From Mycetocola lacteus (lineage in GTDB: Bacteria; Actinomycetota; Actinomycetes; Actinomycetales; Microbacteriaceae): 64,000 bases of DNA. Positions 25,078 to 33,884 of the stretch are shown here, one piece after another. The position numbers were made by a program, and so were the translations under genes. Within the stretch, counting starts at the first letter, position 1; every line of letters starts with the position of its first letter. The stretch is taken from positions 62,001 to 126,000 of the forward strand of contig NZ_RCUY01000002.1 in NCBI RefSeq assembly GCF_003667575.1. Direction: 5' to 3'. Below the pieces are notes generated by a model, which saw only the letters and a program-made list of their open reading frames with translations, was not told the DNA's origin and did no database searches.

Positions 25078-27911
25078 CAAATCTCCCGAACGGTTGAGGG
25101 GAACAGGGTTTCGGCGAGTGCAAGCAGGGTGTGCTCGCTGCCGGGCGGACCGATCAGGCTCAGCCCGATCGGAAGCGCACCCGGTGCCCGCGGCACCGGG
25201 AAGGCGAGCGCCGGACGTCCGGTGAGGGAGGCCAGCGTGGTCAGGCGCAGGGTGTGGGCACGAACCCGGTCCAGCTCGGCGGGATCAGCGTCCACGCGGG
25301 GTGCCGGTCCGGGGGTCGTGGGCAGCAGTACCACGCGCCCGCCGAGGGCGGCGTTCAGGTGCGCCCGCAGTTCCGGCAGCCGGGCCGTGGCGGCGGTGAG
25401 TACCGCGGGATCCAGGTTTGCGGCGGCCCGGAATCGCTCGGCAACCGCCGGATCGAGGGCATCCGGATGCGCGGCCACCCACTCGCCGTGCGCCGCGTGG
25501 GCCTCCCCCGCCTGCACCACCCGGAAGACCTCGGGCACCTCGGCGAGATGGGCGGGGGCCAGCTCGGTGATTGTCAGCCCCTGTGAGGCCAGGCGCGCGA
25601 GGGCCGCATGATAGGCGGAGAGTACGTCCGGGTCGACCCCGGTGAGCAGGTCGGGCAGGCACAAAATGTGGGGGCGGCGCGGGTGCGCGGGCAGTGCGAC
25701 CTCGGGCAGCGGCACCGACTCAGGTACGGAGTTCGCCTCGGCGGACAGCGCTGCTGCGGGCGACAGCTCCGGCACACTCGCCTCCAGCACTCGGCGCAGC
25801 AGCTCCGGGGATCGGGTCAGCCAGCCGACGGCGTCAAAACTCGGAGCCAACGGCAGCACTCCGGCGCGGGACACCAAACCGTGAGTGGTACGCAACCCCC
25901 AGAGCCCCTGATAGGCGGCGGGCACACGAATCGACCCGGCGGTGTCCGTGCCCAGTCCGATGCTCACCTGGCCGGAGGCAACCGCCACGGCCGGGCCGCT
26001 CGTGGATCCCCCCGGCAGATGTCCGGGGGCGGCCGGGTTCGCCGCCGGGGCGTGTGGACCGCTCGTGCCGGTGAGCCCGTAGGCAAACTCGTCGGTCTGG
26101 GCGATCCCGGTCACCTCGGCCCCCGCCTCCAGCAGGGCGGCGAGAGCAGGGGCGTGGACGGGCTCGATTTCATTCTCGGACTCGGCCTCGGCGAGATAGG
26201 CCGGAACCCCGGCACCGATGCGCTGCCCGGCAACCGCAAACAGGTCCTTGACCGCGATCCGCTCCCCCGCCAGCAATCCGTCGGCGCTCGCCGAAACCAG
26301 CGGCGTGCCGACGATCCGCCAGACGGCCGGATCGATGGCCGCGGCCGGGGCGGCCACCTGTGCCAGCGCAATCCGCCAGCCACCAGGGCCGAGTGTCCAG
26401 TGCTGCGTGTTCAGCCCGCGTCCGCCGGCGAGGGTTCGGGTTTCGATAACCATCAGCGCGTTGTGCGGATCGATCCAGCGAACATCGCGCCCCACAACCT
26501 CGCGCCGGGCCGTCCCGCCGCGACGACCCCGGAAGCGCGAGATCGCCTCGGATCCGCGCAGAATCCCGTGGGCATCAGCGCGCAGGGTATCCAGCCCCTC
26601 GATAAAGGCCGCATCCAAGGCGTTGGTATCGTTCGCGGCGAGTGCCTCCTCATAGGACTCGCTGGCGGCGATCAGCACGCCAAGGTTCTGATCGCCCTCA
26701 AAATCGCTGCGACGGATGGTTGCGTGCACCCCCACCACGCGGTCCACCACCTGGGAGATCCGGAAGTCGGTCGCGGCGCTGAGGTAGGCATAGGCGAGGT
26801 GGGACTCCATGTCGAAGCGGGTGCCCAGCAGGCCGATGCTCGCCGAGACGCAGGCACGCATCGCCTCGTCCAGGGTGTCCCCCAGACCGCAGGGCACCAG
26901 AAACTCGGGGGTCTCGATCAGCGGCGCGCTCAGGGTTCCCCAGCGGGCGGCGGCGGCGGTGGCGCTCACCAGATCGAAGCGCACGGTCACCCGCAGCGAA
27001 GCCTCCAGCGCGGTCAACGAGACCTCACCGTCTCCCTGGGCGAAGTGCGGATCCCCCACATAGGCGAGCGCCCCGGCCACCTGCACGGGCAGATAGATGG
27101 TGGCGCCGGGCACCAGCAGGGACACGTCGATATTGCCGCCGTGCATCCCCGGCGGCACCGAGTGGGGACGCTCGGTCTCGGCGACCGCGACCCCCATGAT
27201 TCCCAGGAAAGGGCGCAGTGGGAAGGTCGCCCGCGCGGGCACGACTCCATCACTCAGGCCGATCTCCGGGCCGGGCGTGAGCGTTTGCGGATCAGCTCCC
27301 GGTCCGGGCGCACCCGTACGCAGTGGCACGCTGCCGTGGGCGGGGGCATCGGCTGCGAGGTCCGTGGGGTCATTCGGCATCACCGGGCTGAACACACTCA
27401 CGTTCTCAGGTCCCGCGGGGAACCGATCGGGCAGCGCACCGCGTCCGTGCCGGTTGGAAATCACCCCGTAAGGGACCCGGCGCAGGGCCTCGACCAGGGT
27501 GATTCCCAGCACGTCGCCCGGCCGGGCACCCCGCACCTCGATCGGCCGCGACACCACGTGCGGCCCGTCGATACCCGAATCGCGCGGCACCAAACCGGCA
27601 ATTTCTACCGCATCATCCAGGACTCGGTTTCGGGGCACCCCGTGTACGGCAAAGAAGGCGACAGGATCCCCGCCCTGGTCATCCAGCAACCCCTCATGGC
27701 TGACGGTGTCGATGGTGACCTCGGTGCCGGAATCCACGCTGAGGATCGGCACATCGCCGGCGGCGGGCAGACGCCCCCAGAGCACGGTATCGACGCCCGC
27801 GGGTACGTAGTGGGCGGCGCGAATCGGACCGGTGCCACGCTGCAGGATCGGGCCGACCCCGATCTCGGGACGAGGTTCGGGCGAGGAGGGGGCGAGCGCG
27901 GGGGATGTCAT
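25077..27911 (-). CDS. Three-domain amidohydrolase: FmdA-type formamidase + AtzH/HpxZ-like + AtzE/HpxY-type amidase
   Basis: 944 residues from the ATG at 27909-27911; the open frame continues upstream but runs out of frame over the DUF1275 gene. Residues about 15-400 are an acetamidase/formamidase (FmdA) domain with the PPGMHGGNIDV metal-site motif. Residues about 410-520 match the AtzH-like (DUF3225) fold: ESYEEALAANDTNALDAAF, SEAISRFRGRR, NTQHWTLGPGGWRIALAQV. Residues about 540-940 are an amidase-signature domain with a complete Ser-cisSer-Lys triad, K555, S636 and S660. In Klebsiella hpxWXYZ, separate AtzH-like and AtzE-like proteins act after the ureidoglycine aminotransferase on oxalurate/oxamate. 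Here they are one polypeptide with an extra amidase. Likely handles oxalurate to oxalate (inference). Confidence 0.88.
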   Translation of the reverse strand: MTSPALAPSSPEPRPEIGVGPILQRGTGPIRAAHYVPAGVDTVLWGRLPAAGDVPILSVDSGTEVTIDTVSHEGLLDDQGGDPVAFFAVHGVPRNRVLDDAVEIAGLVPRDSGIDGPHVVSRPIEVRGARPGDVLGITLVEALRRVPYGVISNRHGRGALPDRFPAGPENVSVFSPVMPNDPTDLAADAPAHGSVPLRTGAPGPGADPQTLTPGPEIGLSDGVVPARATFPLRPFLGIMGVAVAETERPHSVPPGMHGGNIDVSLLVPGATIYLPVQVAGALAYVGDPHFAQGDGEVSLTALEASLRVTVRFDLVSATAAAARWGTLSAPLIETPEFLVPCGLGDTLDEAMRACVSASIGLLGTRFDMESHLAYAYLSAATDFRISQVVDRVVGVHATIRRSDFEGDQNLGVLIAASESYEEALAANDTNALDAAFIEGLDTLRADAHGILRGSEAISRFRGRRGGTARREVVGRDVRWIDPHNALMVIETRTLAGGRGLNTQHWTLGPGGWRIALAQVAAPAAAIDPAVWRIVGTPLVSASADGLLAGERIAVKDLFAVAGQRIGAGVPAYLAEAESENEIEPVHAPALAALLEAGAEVTGIAQTDEFAYGLTGTSGPHAPAANPAAPGHLPGGSTSGPAVAVASGQVSIGLGTDTAGSIRVPAAYQGLWGLRTTHGLVSRAGVLPLAPSFDAVGWLTRSPELLRRVLEASVPELSPAAALSAEANSVPESVPLPEVALPAHPRRPHILCLPDLLTGVDPDVLSAYHAALARLASQGLTITELAPAHLAEVPEVFRVVQAGEAHAAHGEWVAAHPDALDPAVAERFRAAANLDPAVLTAATARLPELRAHLNAALGGRVVLLPTTPGPAPRVDADPAELDRVRAHTLRLTTLASLTGRPALAFPVPRAPGALPIGLSLIGPPGSEHTLLALAETLFPSTVREI

Positions 27912-27967
27912 CGGCGGTGTCTTTCCGGGCACCGGGATGCCCTGGTGATGGGGCGCTCGCCCCGCGC

Positions 27968-28663
27968 TCATGCGCGGGTCTCGCTGCGGGAGGCTCCGCG
28001 GTGGCCGAGGAAGGCCACCACGATGGTGATCAGGGCGGCCACCAGGATGCCCGGGGCCAGCCCGAACCGGTGCAGCCAGGCACCGGTGGCGGCCCCGAGC
28101 CCGATCAGGATGACCGCGAGGGCTCGGCGCAGCCACGGGTGGGTGGCGCCGCGACCCAGCACGGAGTCGTAGGCGAGGCCGACCAGGGTCGAGGTCACCA
28201 CGACGGTGGTCACATCGGCCACCGCGAGGTGCCGCGCCGCCCCGGCCTGCAGCCCCATCGAGGCTCCCAACAGGCCGGTCACGGTGAGGGCGAGCGGGGC
28301 GATGTCCACCACCGGCAGGGTGAGCACAATCACCGCGCAGGCAATCAGCCCCGCGGCGACGATGCCCAGCTGGGTGGTGTTGCGGCGGGTCCAGCCGGGT
28401 TCGCTGCCCCGAGCCAGGCGTCCGCTGAGTGCGGCTCCGGCCATGAAGCAGACAAGGGCGATCACGGGGCCAAGGATCGGGAGGTGATCGGCCCCAACCA
28501 GGGCCATTCCCAGCAGCACGACGTTGCCGGTCATGTTTCCGGTGAAAACCCGGTCCAGGCCGACGTAACCCACGGCATCGATGATGCCGGTGGAGAACGT
28601 GAGTGCAAGCATCAGGGCGACGTGCGAGACGCCGCCTGTCCGGTGCTGTGATGGTGTGGTCAC
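27968..28663 (-). CDS. DUF1275 (YoaK-family) membrane protein
   Basis: 231 residues from a GTG (28661-28663) with GGAGGG nine bases upstream; a longer frame opens on TTG without a ribosome site. Six or seven hydrophobic segments. Family features include LTFSTGIIDAVGYVGLDRVFTGNMTGNVVLLG at the N-terminus and LQAGAARHLAVADVTTVVVTSTLVGLA in the middle. Function of the family is not established. It is the first gene after the operator region of the allantoin operon, 56 bases before the fusion gene, so a transport or export role for a purine-derived compound is conceivable but unproven. Confidence 0.87.
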   Translation of the reverse strand: MTTPSQHRTGGVSHVALMLALTFSTGIIDAVGYVGLDRVFTGNMTGNVVLLGMALVGADHLPILGPVIALVCFMAGAALSGRLARGSEPGWTRRNTTQLGIVAAGLIACAVIVLTLPVVDIAPLALTVTGLLGASMGLQAGAARHLAVADVTTVVVTSTLVGLAYDSVLGRGATHPWLRRALAVILIGLGAATGAWLHRFGLAPGILVAALITIVVAFLGHRGASRSETRA

Positions 28664-28706
28664 CCGTGATCCCTCCGCTGACGCGGGACCCAACGGTCAC
28701 CGCCTC

Positions 28707-28714
28707 GGTATACC
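28707..28714. promoter_or_regulatory. GntR-type operator (GGTATACC) proximal to allantoin operon
   Basis: TCGGTATACCCA at 28705-28716, repeated exactly at 28801-28812. The palindromic GGTATACC core differs from the TTGTATACA sites of the other GntR regulator, so a separate specificity is expected. Lies about 44 bases before the DUF1275 start. Confidence 0.6.
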
Positions 28715-28753
28715 CAAACTAGGCAATGCGAAAGTCCACTTGGCGGCGATCAT

Positions 28754-28769
28754 GTTTCTAACATGTAAA
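28754..28769 (-). promoter_or_regulatory. Candidate GlnR box in the allantoin promoter
   Basis: Minus strand TTTAC-N6-GAAAC, nine of ten to the GlnR pair gTnAC-N6-GAAAC. It sits between the two GGTATACC sites, about 90 bases upstream of the operon's first start codon, the usual position for activation. Confidence 0.5.
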
Positions 28770-28802
28770 TTCCCGCCAGCCCCTCGGGCCAGTGAATGTT
28801 TC

Positions 28803-28810
28803 GGTATACC
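28803..28810. promoter_or_regulatory. GntR-type operator (GGTATACC) distal copy
   Basis: Second copy of TCGGTATACCCA, ten bases past the gntR stop codon and 96 bases (about nine helical turns) from the first copy. The spacing would allow looping by a GntR tetramer or cooperative dimers (inference). Confidence 0.55.
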
Positions 28811-28819
28811 CAGATGGGG

Positions 28820-29563
28820 CTATGTGGTTGTGGTTAGCGCGTCCAAGACCCGCTGTCTCGCCTCGGCCACGTGGGCGCGAGCAAAGCCCGCCGCGGCTTC
28901 CGGCCGTCCCCGCAGGATGGCTCCCGCAAGACTTCGGTGCTCGTCCACCGCCTCATCGTGATCCTCACGGTAGGCGTGGGCCGCCAGACGTCGATCCATA
29001 TCCAGGACCGGACGCAGCAGCCTCGTTAGCAGCGAGTTATCGGCAAGTTTGACGATCTCCGCGTGCAGGACCGCGGCCGCTGCGGTGGCCCCATCCGACG
29101 CCTCCGCCCGGGACGCCTCGGCCCGGGATACATCGGAGCGGGACGCCTCGGTTCGGGATACCTCAGCCCGGGCACTATCGCTCCGAACCCCACCCGACGC
29201 CGCCCGCGCGGTCACCGCCGCCAGCGCCGCGGCCAACGCAGTGGTATCCGCCCCGGCGGCAACGTTGCGGGCGGCGGACTCGGCTGCCAGCACGTCCAGG
29301 TGCGCGCGCACGTCAAAGAGTTCAATCACCTCGGCGCGATCAAAGTCGCGCACCACGGTGCCGCGTCCGGGGCCCGCGGCAATGTACCCGGCATCCAGCA
29401 GCCGCGGCAGCGCCTCGCGCACCGGCACCCGGGACACCTCAAGCTCGGCGGCCAACTCGCGTTCGCGCAGGCGCTCGCCCGGAGCCAGGGTGCCGTCGAT
29501 GATCCGGTCGCGGATCCGTTCAAACACCCGCTCGCTCAGGCTGTTGGGAATCACGGCGGACAT
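28820..29563 (-). CDS. GntR-family regulator (FadR/FCD) of the allantoin operon
   Basis: 247 residues from the ATG at 29561-29563. Winged helix at about 8-70 (SERVFERIRDRIIDGTLAPGERLRERELAAELEVSRVPVREALPRLLDAGYI). FCD domain follows with DVRAHLDVLAAESAARNV and HRSLAGAILRG. Within the FCD domain about 30 residues of five-residue repeats (R-A/T/S-E/D-A/V-S) are inserted, encoded by 15-bp tandem repeats. Immediately upstream of and co-oriented with the allantoin genes; GGTATACC sites flank the gap to them. Confidence 0.87.
   Translation of the reverse strand: MSAVIPNSLSERVFERIRDRIIDGTLAPGERLRERELAAELEVSRVPVREALPRLLDAGYIAAGPGRGTVVRDFDRAEVIELFDVRAHLDVLAAESAARNVAAGADTTALAAALAAVTARAASGGVRSDSARAEVSRTEASRSDVSRAEASRAEASDGATAAAAVLHAEIVKLADNSLLTRLLRPVLDMDRRLAAHAYREDHDEAVDEHRSLAGAILRGRPEAAAGFARAHVAEARQRVLDALTTTT
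29097..29186 (-). repeat. 15-bp tandem repeat inside the GntR gene
   Basis: Six consecutive 15-bp units, such as GACGCCTCCGCCCGG and GACGCCTCGGCCCGG, each one five codons long, so copy-number change would stay in frame. The later units are more diverged. Encodes a charged, Ala/Ser/Arg/Glu-rich linker in the ligand domain of the regulator. Confidence 0.9.
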
Positions 29564-29582
29564 GCTGGTCACGTTAGCACAG

Positions 29583-29616
29583 CGCCGCCCGGCATCCGTG
29601 GGGATGCCGGGCGGCG
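29583..29616. terminator. Strong hairpin between hut permease and GntR gene
   Basis: Perfect 15-bp arms CGCCGCCCGGCATCC and GGATGCCGGGCGGCG with a four-base loop. Few T residues follow, but it lies between the permease stop and the next minus-strand gene and very likely ends the hutG-permease transcript. Confidence 0.7.
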
Positions 29617-29637
29617 TCTGTGTGTTCCGGGCGGACG

Positions 29638-31101
29638 TTAGCGCTCGCTCGGCGGAATGATCCGGATCGGGGCCGTGGTGTCCTCCAGCTCGCGCCGCTT
29701 CTTCCCGGCGGGCTTCACCAGGAAGTGGTAGCTGAGCGCCAGAATCGCGATCCACACCAGTCCCACCCAGAGAGCATCGCGGGTGCCGGGCACCACACCG
29801 ATCATCACGATCACAAACACGATGAATCCAACCGCGGCCCAGGAGGCGGCGGGCCACAGCGGAACCGGGAACTCGCTGGGCAGCAGATTGTCGCGGGCGA
29901 TCTCGCGTTTCATCCGAATATGCGAGATCAAAATCATCAGCCACACCACAACCGTGGCGAAGGTGGCCAGGGCCGCGATCAGGAAGAAGATCTGATCGGG
30001 GAAGAGGATGTTCAGCACCACACCCACCAGCAGCGCGCCGGCCATCGCGATGACCGTGAGCCACGGCACCCCGGTGCGGGTCAGGCTGGTGAACGCCTTG
30101 GGTGCGTGGCCCTGCTCGGCCAGGCCGTGCAGCATGCGTCCGGCACCGAAGATGTCCGCGTTGATCGCCGAGATCGCGGCGGTGATCACGACCGCATTCA
30201 GTACGTGGGCGGCGCCGGTGAGGCCCAGCCCGTCGAAGATCGACACGAACGGGCTCTTGGATCCGTCGATGGTGTTCCAGGGCTGGATCATCATGATCAC
30301 GCCGAGGGTCAGCACGTAGAAGAGCAGGATGCGCACGGGCACCGAGTTGATCGCCTTGGGGATGACCTTCTTGGGGTTCTGCGCCTCACCGGCGGTGATA
30401 CCGATGACCTCGATGCCGCCGAAGGCAAACATCACGATGGTGAAGGCGGCCAGGAAGCCCATAAATCCACCGGCGAAGAACCCGCCGTGATCAAAGAGGT
30501 TCGCCAGGCCCGCGGCGTTTTCGCTCTGGTTCCCCAGGCCGAAGACGATGATCGCGATGCCACCGGCAATCATGCCGATGATGGCCACGATCTTGATCAG
30601 CGCAAACCAGAATTCCAGCTCACCAAACACCTTGACCGAGATCAGGTTGACCGCGGCGATGAAGAAGATCAGCGCCAGGATCCAGATCCAGCGGTCCACA
30701 TCGGGGAACCAGAAGCCCATATAGACAGAGAAGGCCGTGACATCCGCCAGGGCGACCACAAACATTTCAAACGTGTAGGTCCAGCCGGTCAGGAAGCCGG
30801 CGAAGGGGCCGATGTAGCGCGAGGCATACTGTCCGAACGAGCCCGAGATGGGGTGGCGCACGGCCATCTCACCGAGGGCACGCATAACCATGAAGACCGC
30901 CGCGCCGCCGATCATATAGGCGATCAGCACCGCGGGTCCGGCGGTCTTGATTGCCGCCGAGGAACCGTAGAACAGACCGGTCCCGATCGCCGAGCCGAGG
31001 GCCATGAATCGGATGTGGCGGGCGGTGAGGCCGCGGCGCATCACGCCGGGGGCTCCGGCGCTCGCGGGCGGCGCGAGCGGGGTTTTCGGTTCGGCGCTCA
31101 T
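29638..31101 (-). CDS. hutT: Amino acid permease (APC superfamily, AAT family), probably histidine
   Basis: 487 residues with about 12 membrane segments. The AAT hallmark [31 protein letters not shown] is at about 36-66, the [12 protein letters not shown] loop and [28 protein letters not shown] follow. Its start overlaps the hutG stop (ATGA), so it belongs to the hut operon and is most likely the histidine (or urocanate) importer; gene symbol is by context. Proton-coupled uptake expected. Confidence 0.85.
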   Translation of the reverse strand: MSAEPKTPLAPPASAGAPGVMRRGLTARHIRFMALGSAIGTGLFYGSSAAIKTAGPAVLIAYMIGGAAVFMVMRALGEMAVRHPISGSFGQYASRYIGPFAGFLTGWTYTFEMFVVALADVTAFSVYMGFWFPDVDRWIWILALIFFIAAVNLISVKVFGELEFWFALIKIVAIIGMIAGGIAIIVFGLGNQSENAAGLANLFDHGGFFAGGFMGFLAAFTIVMFAFGGIEVIGITAGEAQNPKKVIPKAINSVPVRILLFYVLTLGVIMMIQPWNTIDGSKSPFVSIFDGLGLTGAAHVLNAVVITAAISAINADIFGAGRMLHGLAEQGHAPKAFTSLTRTGVPWLTVIAMAGALLVGVVLNILFPDQIFFLIAALATFATVVVWLMILISHIRMKREIARDNLLPSEFPVPLWPAASWAAVGFIVFVIVMIGVVPGTRDALWVGLVWIAILALSYHFLVKPAGKKRRELEDTTAPIRIIPPSER

Positions 31102-32039
31102 TGGGCAGCCTTTCGTTGGATCAGGCCGGTAGCGGCCTCAAGAATCAGGAGGGCGGCGAGCCGGATGGTCCGGCTATCCGCGGTGTCTGCGGTGGCATCG
31201 ATCTCGGTGATATCGAGCGAGCGTACCCGCGTATCCCGGGCCAGTGCCCGGGTGAGGCGACGCAGTTCATGCGCCTGTAATCCACCCGGCACCGATGCCG
31301 GGCAGGCCGGGGCTACGCTGCGATCGCACACGTCCACATCCACATCGATGTGCACGGGTCCGCCCGCAGCACCCGCGATGGCCAGGGCCTCGTGGGCGAT
31401 GTCCTGCGGGGTGCGATCGTGGAGCGCATCGCGGTGAATCACGGTGATGCCCAGTTCGCGGGCCCGCTCACGGTAGGCGCGGGAGTTAGCGAAGTCGGCG
31501 ATGCCGATCTGGACCACCCGGGTGCCCTCAAGGCCCGCCTGGATGAGGCGGCGTACCGGGGATCCGTTACTCACTCCGTCGCGCAGGTCATGGTGCGCAT
31601 CGATCGTGATCAGCCCGGCGGTGGCAAGGTTATCGCCAAATCCCCCGAGTGCGGCCGGAACGGTGGCCGCATTGTCTCCGCCCAAGCTTATGAGCAGTTC
31701 GGTGTCGGAGGCCAATTCGCGCAGGGTGCGAATGGCCGAAGCCTCCCCCTCCGGGGTGTCCGGATCGGCGAGGTTTCCGTCGTCCACCAGGCGCAGCGCC
31801 TCCTCGATCACGATGTCGGTTGCGCCATCGAGACTGACGCTGTGTCCCGAGTAGCGCCGCAGCGCGTCTCGGATGGCGTCGGGGGTGTGCTGCGCGCCGG
31901 TGGGCGAGAGCGAGGTGCGCCACGTGGGCACACCGACAATGGCCAGGTCGGCGACTCTGCCGCCCGGCAGCGATCCACGGGAGGGCCAGGCGCCAGTGCG
32001 AGGCCAGAGCGGATCATCGTGCAGGGATGGGGTACTCAT
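31098..32039 (-). CDS. hutG: Formimidoylglutamase (arginase/ureohydrolase family)
   Basis: 313 residues. Dimanganese ureohydrolase motifs: [23 protein letters not shown] and [12 protein letters not shown], plus the late [13 protein letters not shown]. Hydrolyses N-formimidoyl-L-glutamate to glutamate and formamide, the last step of the one-step Hut route. Divergent from hutH over a region with two GTCTGG palindromes. Formamide released here could in principle be used by the FmdA domain encoded at 25-28 kb (inference). Confidence 0.9.
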   Translation of the reverse strand: MSTPSLHDDPLWPRTGAWPSRGSLPGGRVADLAIVGVPTWRTSLSPTGAQHTPDAIRDALRRYSGHSVSLDGATDIVIEEALRLVDDGNLADPDTPEGEASAIRTLRELASDTELLISLGGDNAATVPAALGGFGDNLATAGLITIDAHHDLRDGVSNGSPVRRLIQAGLEGTRVVQIGIADFANSRAYRERARELGITVIHRDALHDRTPQDIAHEALAIAGAAGGPVHIDVDVDVCDRSVAPACPASVPGGLQAHELRRLTRALARDTRVRSLDITEIDATADTADSRTIRLAALLILEAATGLIQRKAAQ

Positions 32040-32095
32040 TCCCCGACCGTACCGCGGGAATTCCCTCGGGGTGTACGGGGTGCATGCTCACTTGT

Positions 32096-32111
32096 GTCTG
32101 GCCTGTCAGAC
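32096..32111. promoter_or_regulatory. Hut operator, hutG-proximal copy
   Basis: GTCTGG-N4-TCAGAC, one mismatch from the palindrome GTCTGG-N4-CCAGAC found at two other hut promoters. 57 bases upstream of the hutG start codon. Confidence 0.6.
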
Positions 32112-32194
32112 GTCGCGCCGAGGGGTTTTCGCGGATCGGGAACGGACCGGGAGCGGCTCGGCAGTCGTCACGATCAGTCCGGGTTTCGTCACGG

Positions 32195-32210
32195 GTCTGG
32201 AATACCAGAC
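32195..32210. promoter_or_regulatory. Hut operator, hutH-proximal copy
   Basis: Perfect palindrome GTCTGG-aata-CCAGAC, 55 bases before the hutH start codon. Same core as the site before hutU. Confidence 0.7.
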
Positions 32211-32264
32211 AATTGCGGCACGGGTCGGGTTGGCCTTTTGCCGCCGGTGCGCTCAAATCAGATC

Positions 32265-33824
32265 ATGAGCATCACACAGACCATCACCCTCGGCGCGCAG
32301 ACCCTCACCATCAATGACGTGGTTCGGGTTGCCCGCGAAAATGCCCGTATCGAGATTGCCCCGGAGGCCGCGGTTCGGATCCGCGCGGCGCGGGACGTGA
32401 TCGAGGAGCTGGCCAACGATACCCGCCCGCACTACGGCGTTTCCACCGGTTTCGGGGCGCTTGCTAACGTGCAGATCCCGACCGAGAAGCGCGCCCAGCT
32501 GCAGCGCAGCCTGGTGCGCTCCCACGCCGCCGGCACCGGTGCCGAGGTCGAGCGAGAGGTCGTGCGCGCGCTGATGCTGCTGCGTCTGAACACCCTCGTT
32601 TCCGGACACACGGGGGTGCGCCTGGAAACCGCCGAAGCCTACCGTGACGTGCTCAACGCGGGCATCACCCCGGTGGTGCACGAGTACGGTTCGCTGGGCT
32701 GCTCGGGAGATCTGTCCCCGCTCGCCCACTGCGCGCTCGCGGTCATGGGCGAGGGCGAGGTGGACGGACCCGATGGTCGCCGTCAGGACGCCGCCGAGGC
32801 CCTGGCCGCGGCCGGAATCACCCCGGTGGTACTGGCCGAAAAGGAGGGTCTGGCGCTGATCAACGGCACCGACGGCATGCTCGGCATGCTCTCGCTGGCC
32901 CTGTTCGACCTGGCGAAGCTGGTCCGGGTCGCGGACATCGCGGCCGCCGCCAGCATCGAGGGCCTGCGGGGTACCGACGCGGTGTTCGCCCCCGATCTGC
33001 ACGAGCTGCGTCCGCACCCCGGTCAGCGCGACAGCGCCGCGAACCTGCGCCGAGTCCTCGCCGACTCGGGGCTGATTCAGCGTCCGGTGGAGGGCCAGTT
33101 CACCCGGGTTCAGGACGCCTACTCGCTGCGCTGCTCGCCCCAGGTGCACGGGGCCGTGCGTGCAACGATGGCGCATGCAGAGAGCGTCGCGCAGATCGAG
33201 CTGGGTTCGGCCGTGGACAACCCGGTGGTCACCAGCGATGGACGGGTCGAGTCCAACGGAAACTTCCACGGGGCACCGGTGGGCTACGTGCTCGACTTCC
33301 TGGCGATCGCCGTGGCCGACCTCGCCAGCATCTCCGAGCGTCGCACCGACCGCTTCCTCGACACCTCCCGCAACCACGGCCTGCCGCCCTTCCTGGCCGC
33401 CGACCCGGGTCTGGACTCGGGCCTGATGATCGCCCAGTACACCGCCGCCGGCATCGTCTCCGAACTCAAGCGCCTCGCCGTGCCCGCCTCGGTGGATTCG
33501 ATCCCCTCCTCGGCGATGCAGGAGGATCACGTGTCGATGGGCTGGGCCGCCGCCCGCAAGCTGCGCCGGGGAATCGACGGCCTGCGCCGCGTCCTCTCGA
33601 TCGAACTGCTGGCCTCGACCCGCGCGCTGGACTTCCGCCTGAACGACGCACCCGAGCTGCGTCCGGGAGCCGCCACCGGTGCCGTTCACACCCTGTTCCG
33701 CACCCGGATCGCCGCCCCGAACACCGATGAGTTCCTCTCCCCCACCATCACCGCCGCCACCGAACTGGTGGAATCCGGCGCCGTTTTGGCCGCTGTGGAG
33801 GACGCCATCGGTCTGCTTGACTAG
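32265..33824 (+). CDS. hutH: Histidine ammonia-lyase
   Basis: 519 residues. Deaminates L-histidine to urocanate. The prosthetic MIO group forms from the internal Cys146-Ser147-Gly148 in GSLGCSGDLSPLAH; Cys in place of Ala is the form I recall for actinomycete enzymes. Other motifs: HYGVSTGFGAL with the active-site Tyr, NTLVSGHTGVR, QDAYSLRCSPQVHG, DNPVV and SIPSSAMQEDHVSMG. No obvious ribosome site precedes the ATG; the N-terminus matches the family, and longer in-frame extensions do not. First gene of hutH-regulator. Confidence 0.95.
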   Translation: MSITQTITLGAQTLTINDVVRVARENARIEIAPEAAVRIRAARDVIEELANDTRPHYGVSTGFGALANVQIPTEKRAQLQRSLVRSHAAGTGAEVEREVVRALMLLRLNTLVSGHTGVRLETAEAYRDVLNAGITPVVHEYGSLGCSGDLSPLAHCALAVMGEGEVDGPDGRRQDAAEALAAAGITPVVLAEKEGLALINGTDGMLGMLSLALFDLAKLVRVADIAAAASIEGLRGTDAVFAPDLHELRPHPGQRDSAANLRRVLADSGLIQRPVEGQFTRVQDAYSLRCSPQVHGAVRATMAHAESVAQIELGSAVDNPVVTSDGRVESNGNFHGAPVGYVLDFLAIAVADLASISERRTDRFLDTSRNHGLPPFLAADPGLDSGLMIAQYTAAGIVSELKRLAVPASVDSIPSSAMQEDHVSMGWAAARKLRRGIDGLRRVLSIELLASTRALDFRLNDAPELRPGAATGAVHTLFRTRIAAPNTDEFLSPTITAATELVESGAVLAAVEDAIGLLD

Positions 33825-33884
33825 GCTGGAGATAACCTCCGTTCGATGACGACCGGGGAGATCCATCGGTTTGGGGAGTGAAAC

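Noticed and set aside
25608..28172. An 854-codon open frame on the plus strand opposite the fusion gene
   Set aside because: Low-complexity Gly/Arg/His-rich translation typical of antisense GC-rich DNA; the minus strand has clear enzyme domains.
27912..28700. N-terminal extension of the fusion enzyme over the DUF1275 gene
   Set aside because: Arg/Pro-rich out-of-frame translation; FmdA homology starts after 27911.
29097..29186. CRISPR-like array
   Set aside because: Repeats are contiguous 15-bp units with no spacers and are in-frame coding sequence.
29620..31437. A 605-codon plus-strand frame over the permease and hutG
   Set aside because: His/Asp-rich antisense shadow of membrane-protein codons.
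32700..32708. Cys-Ser-Gly instead of Ala-Ser-Gly in the HutH prosthetic-group motif
   Set aside because: I recall the same triad in actinomycete histidine ammonia-lyases, so it is most likely a normal lineage variant.
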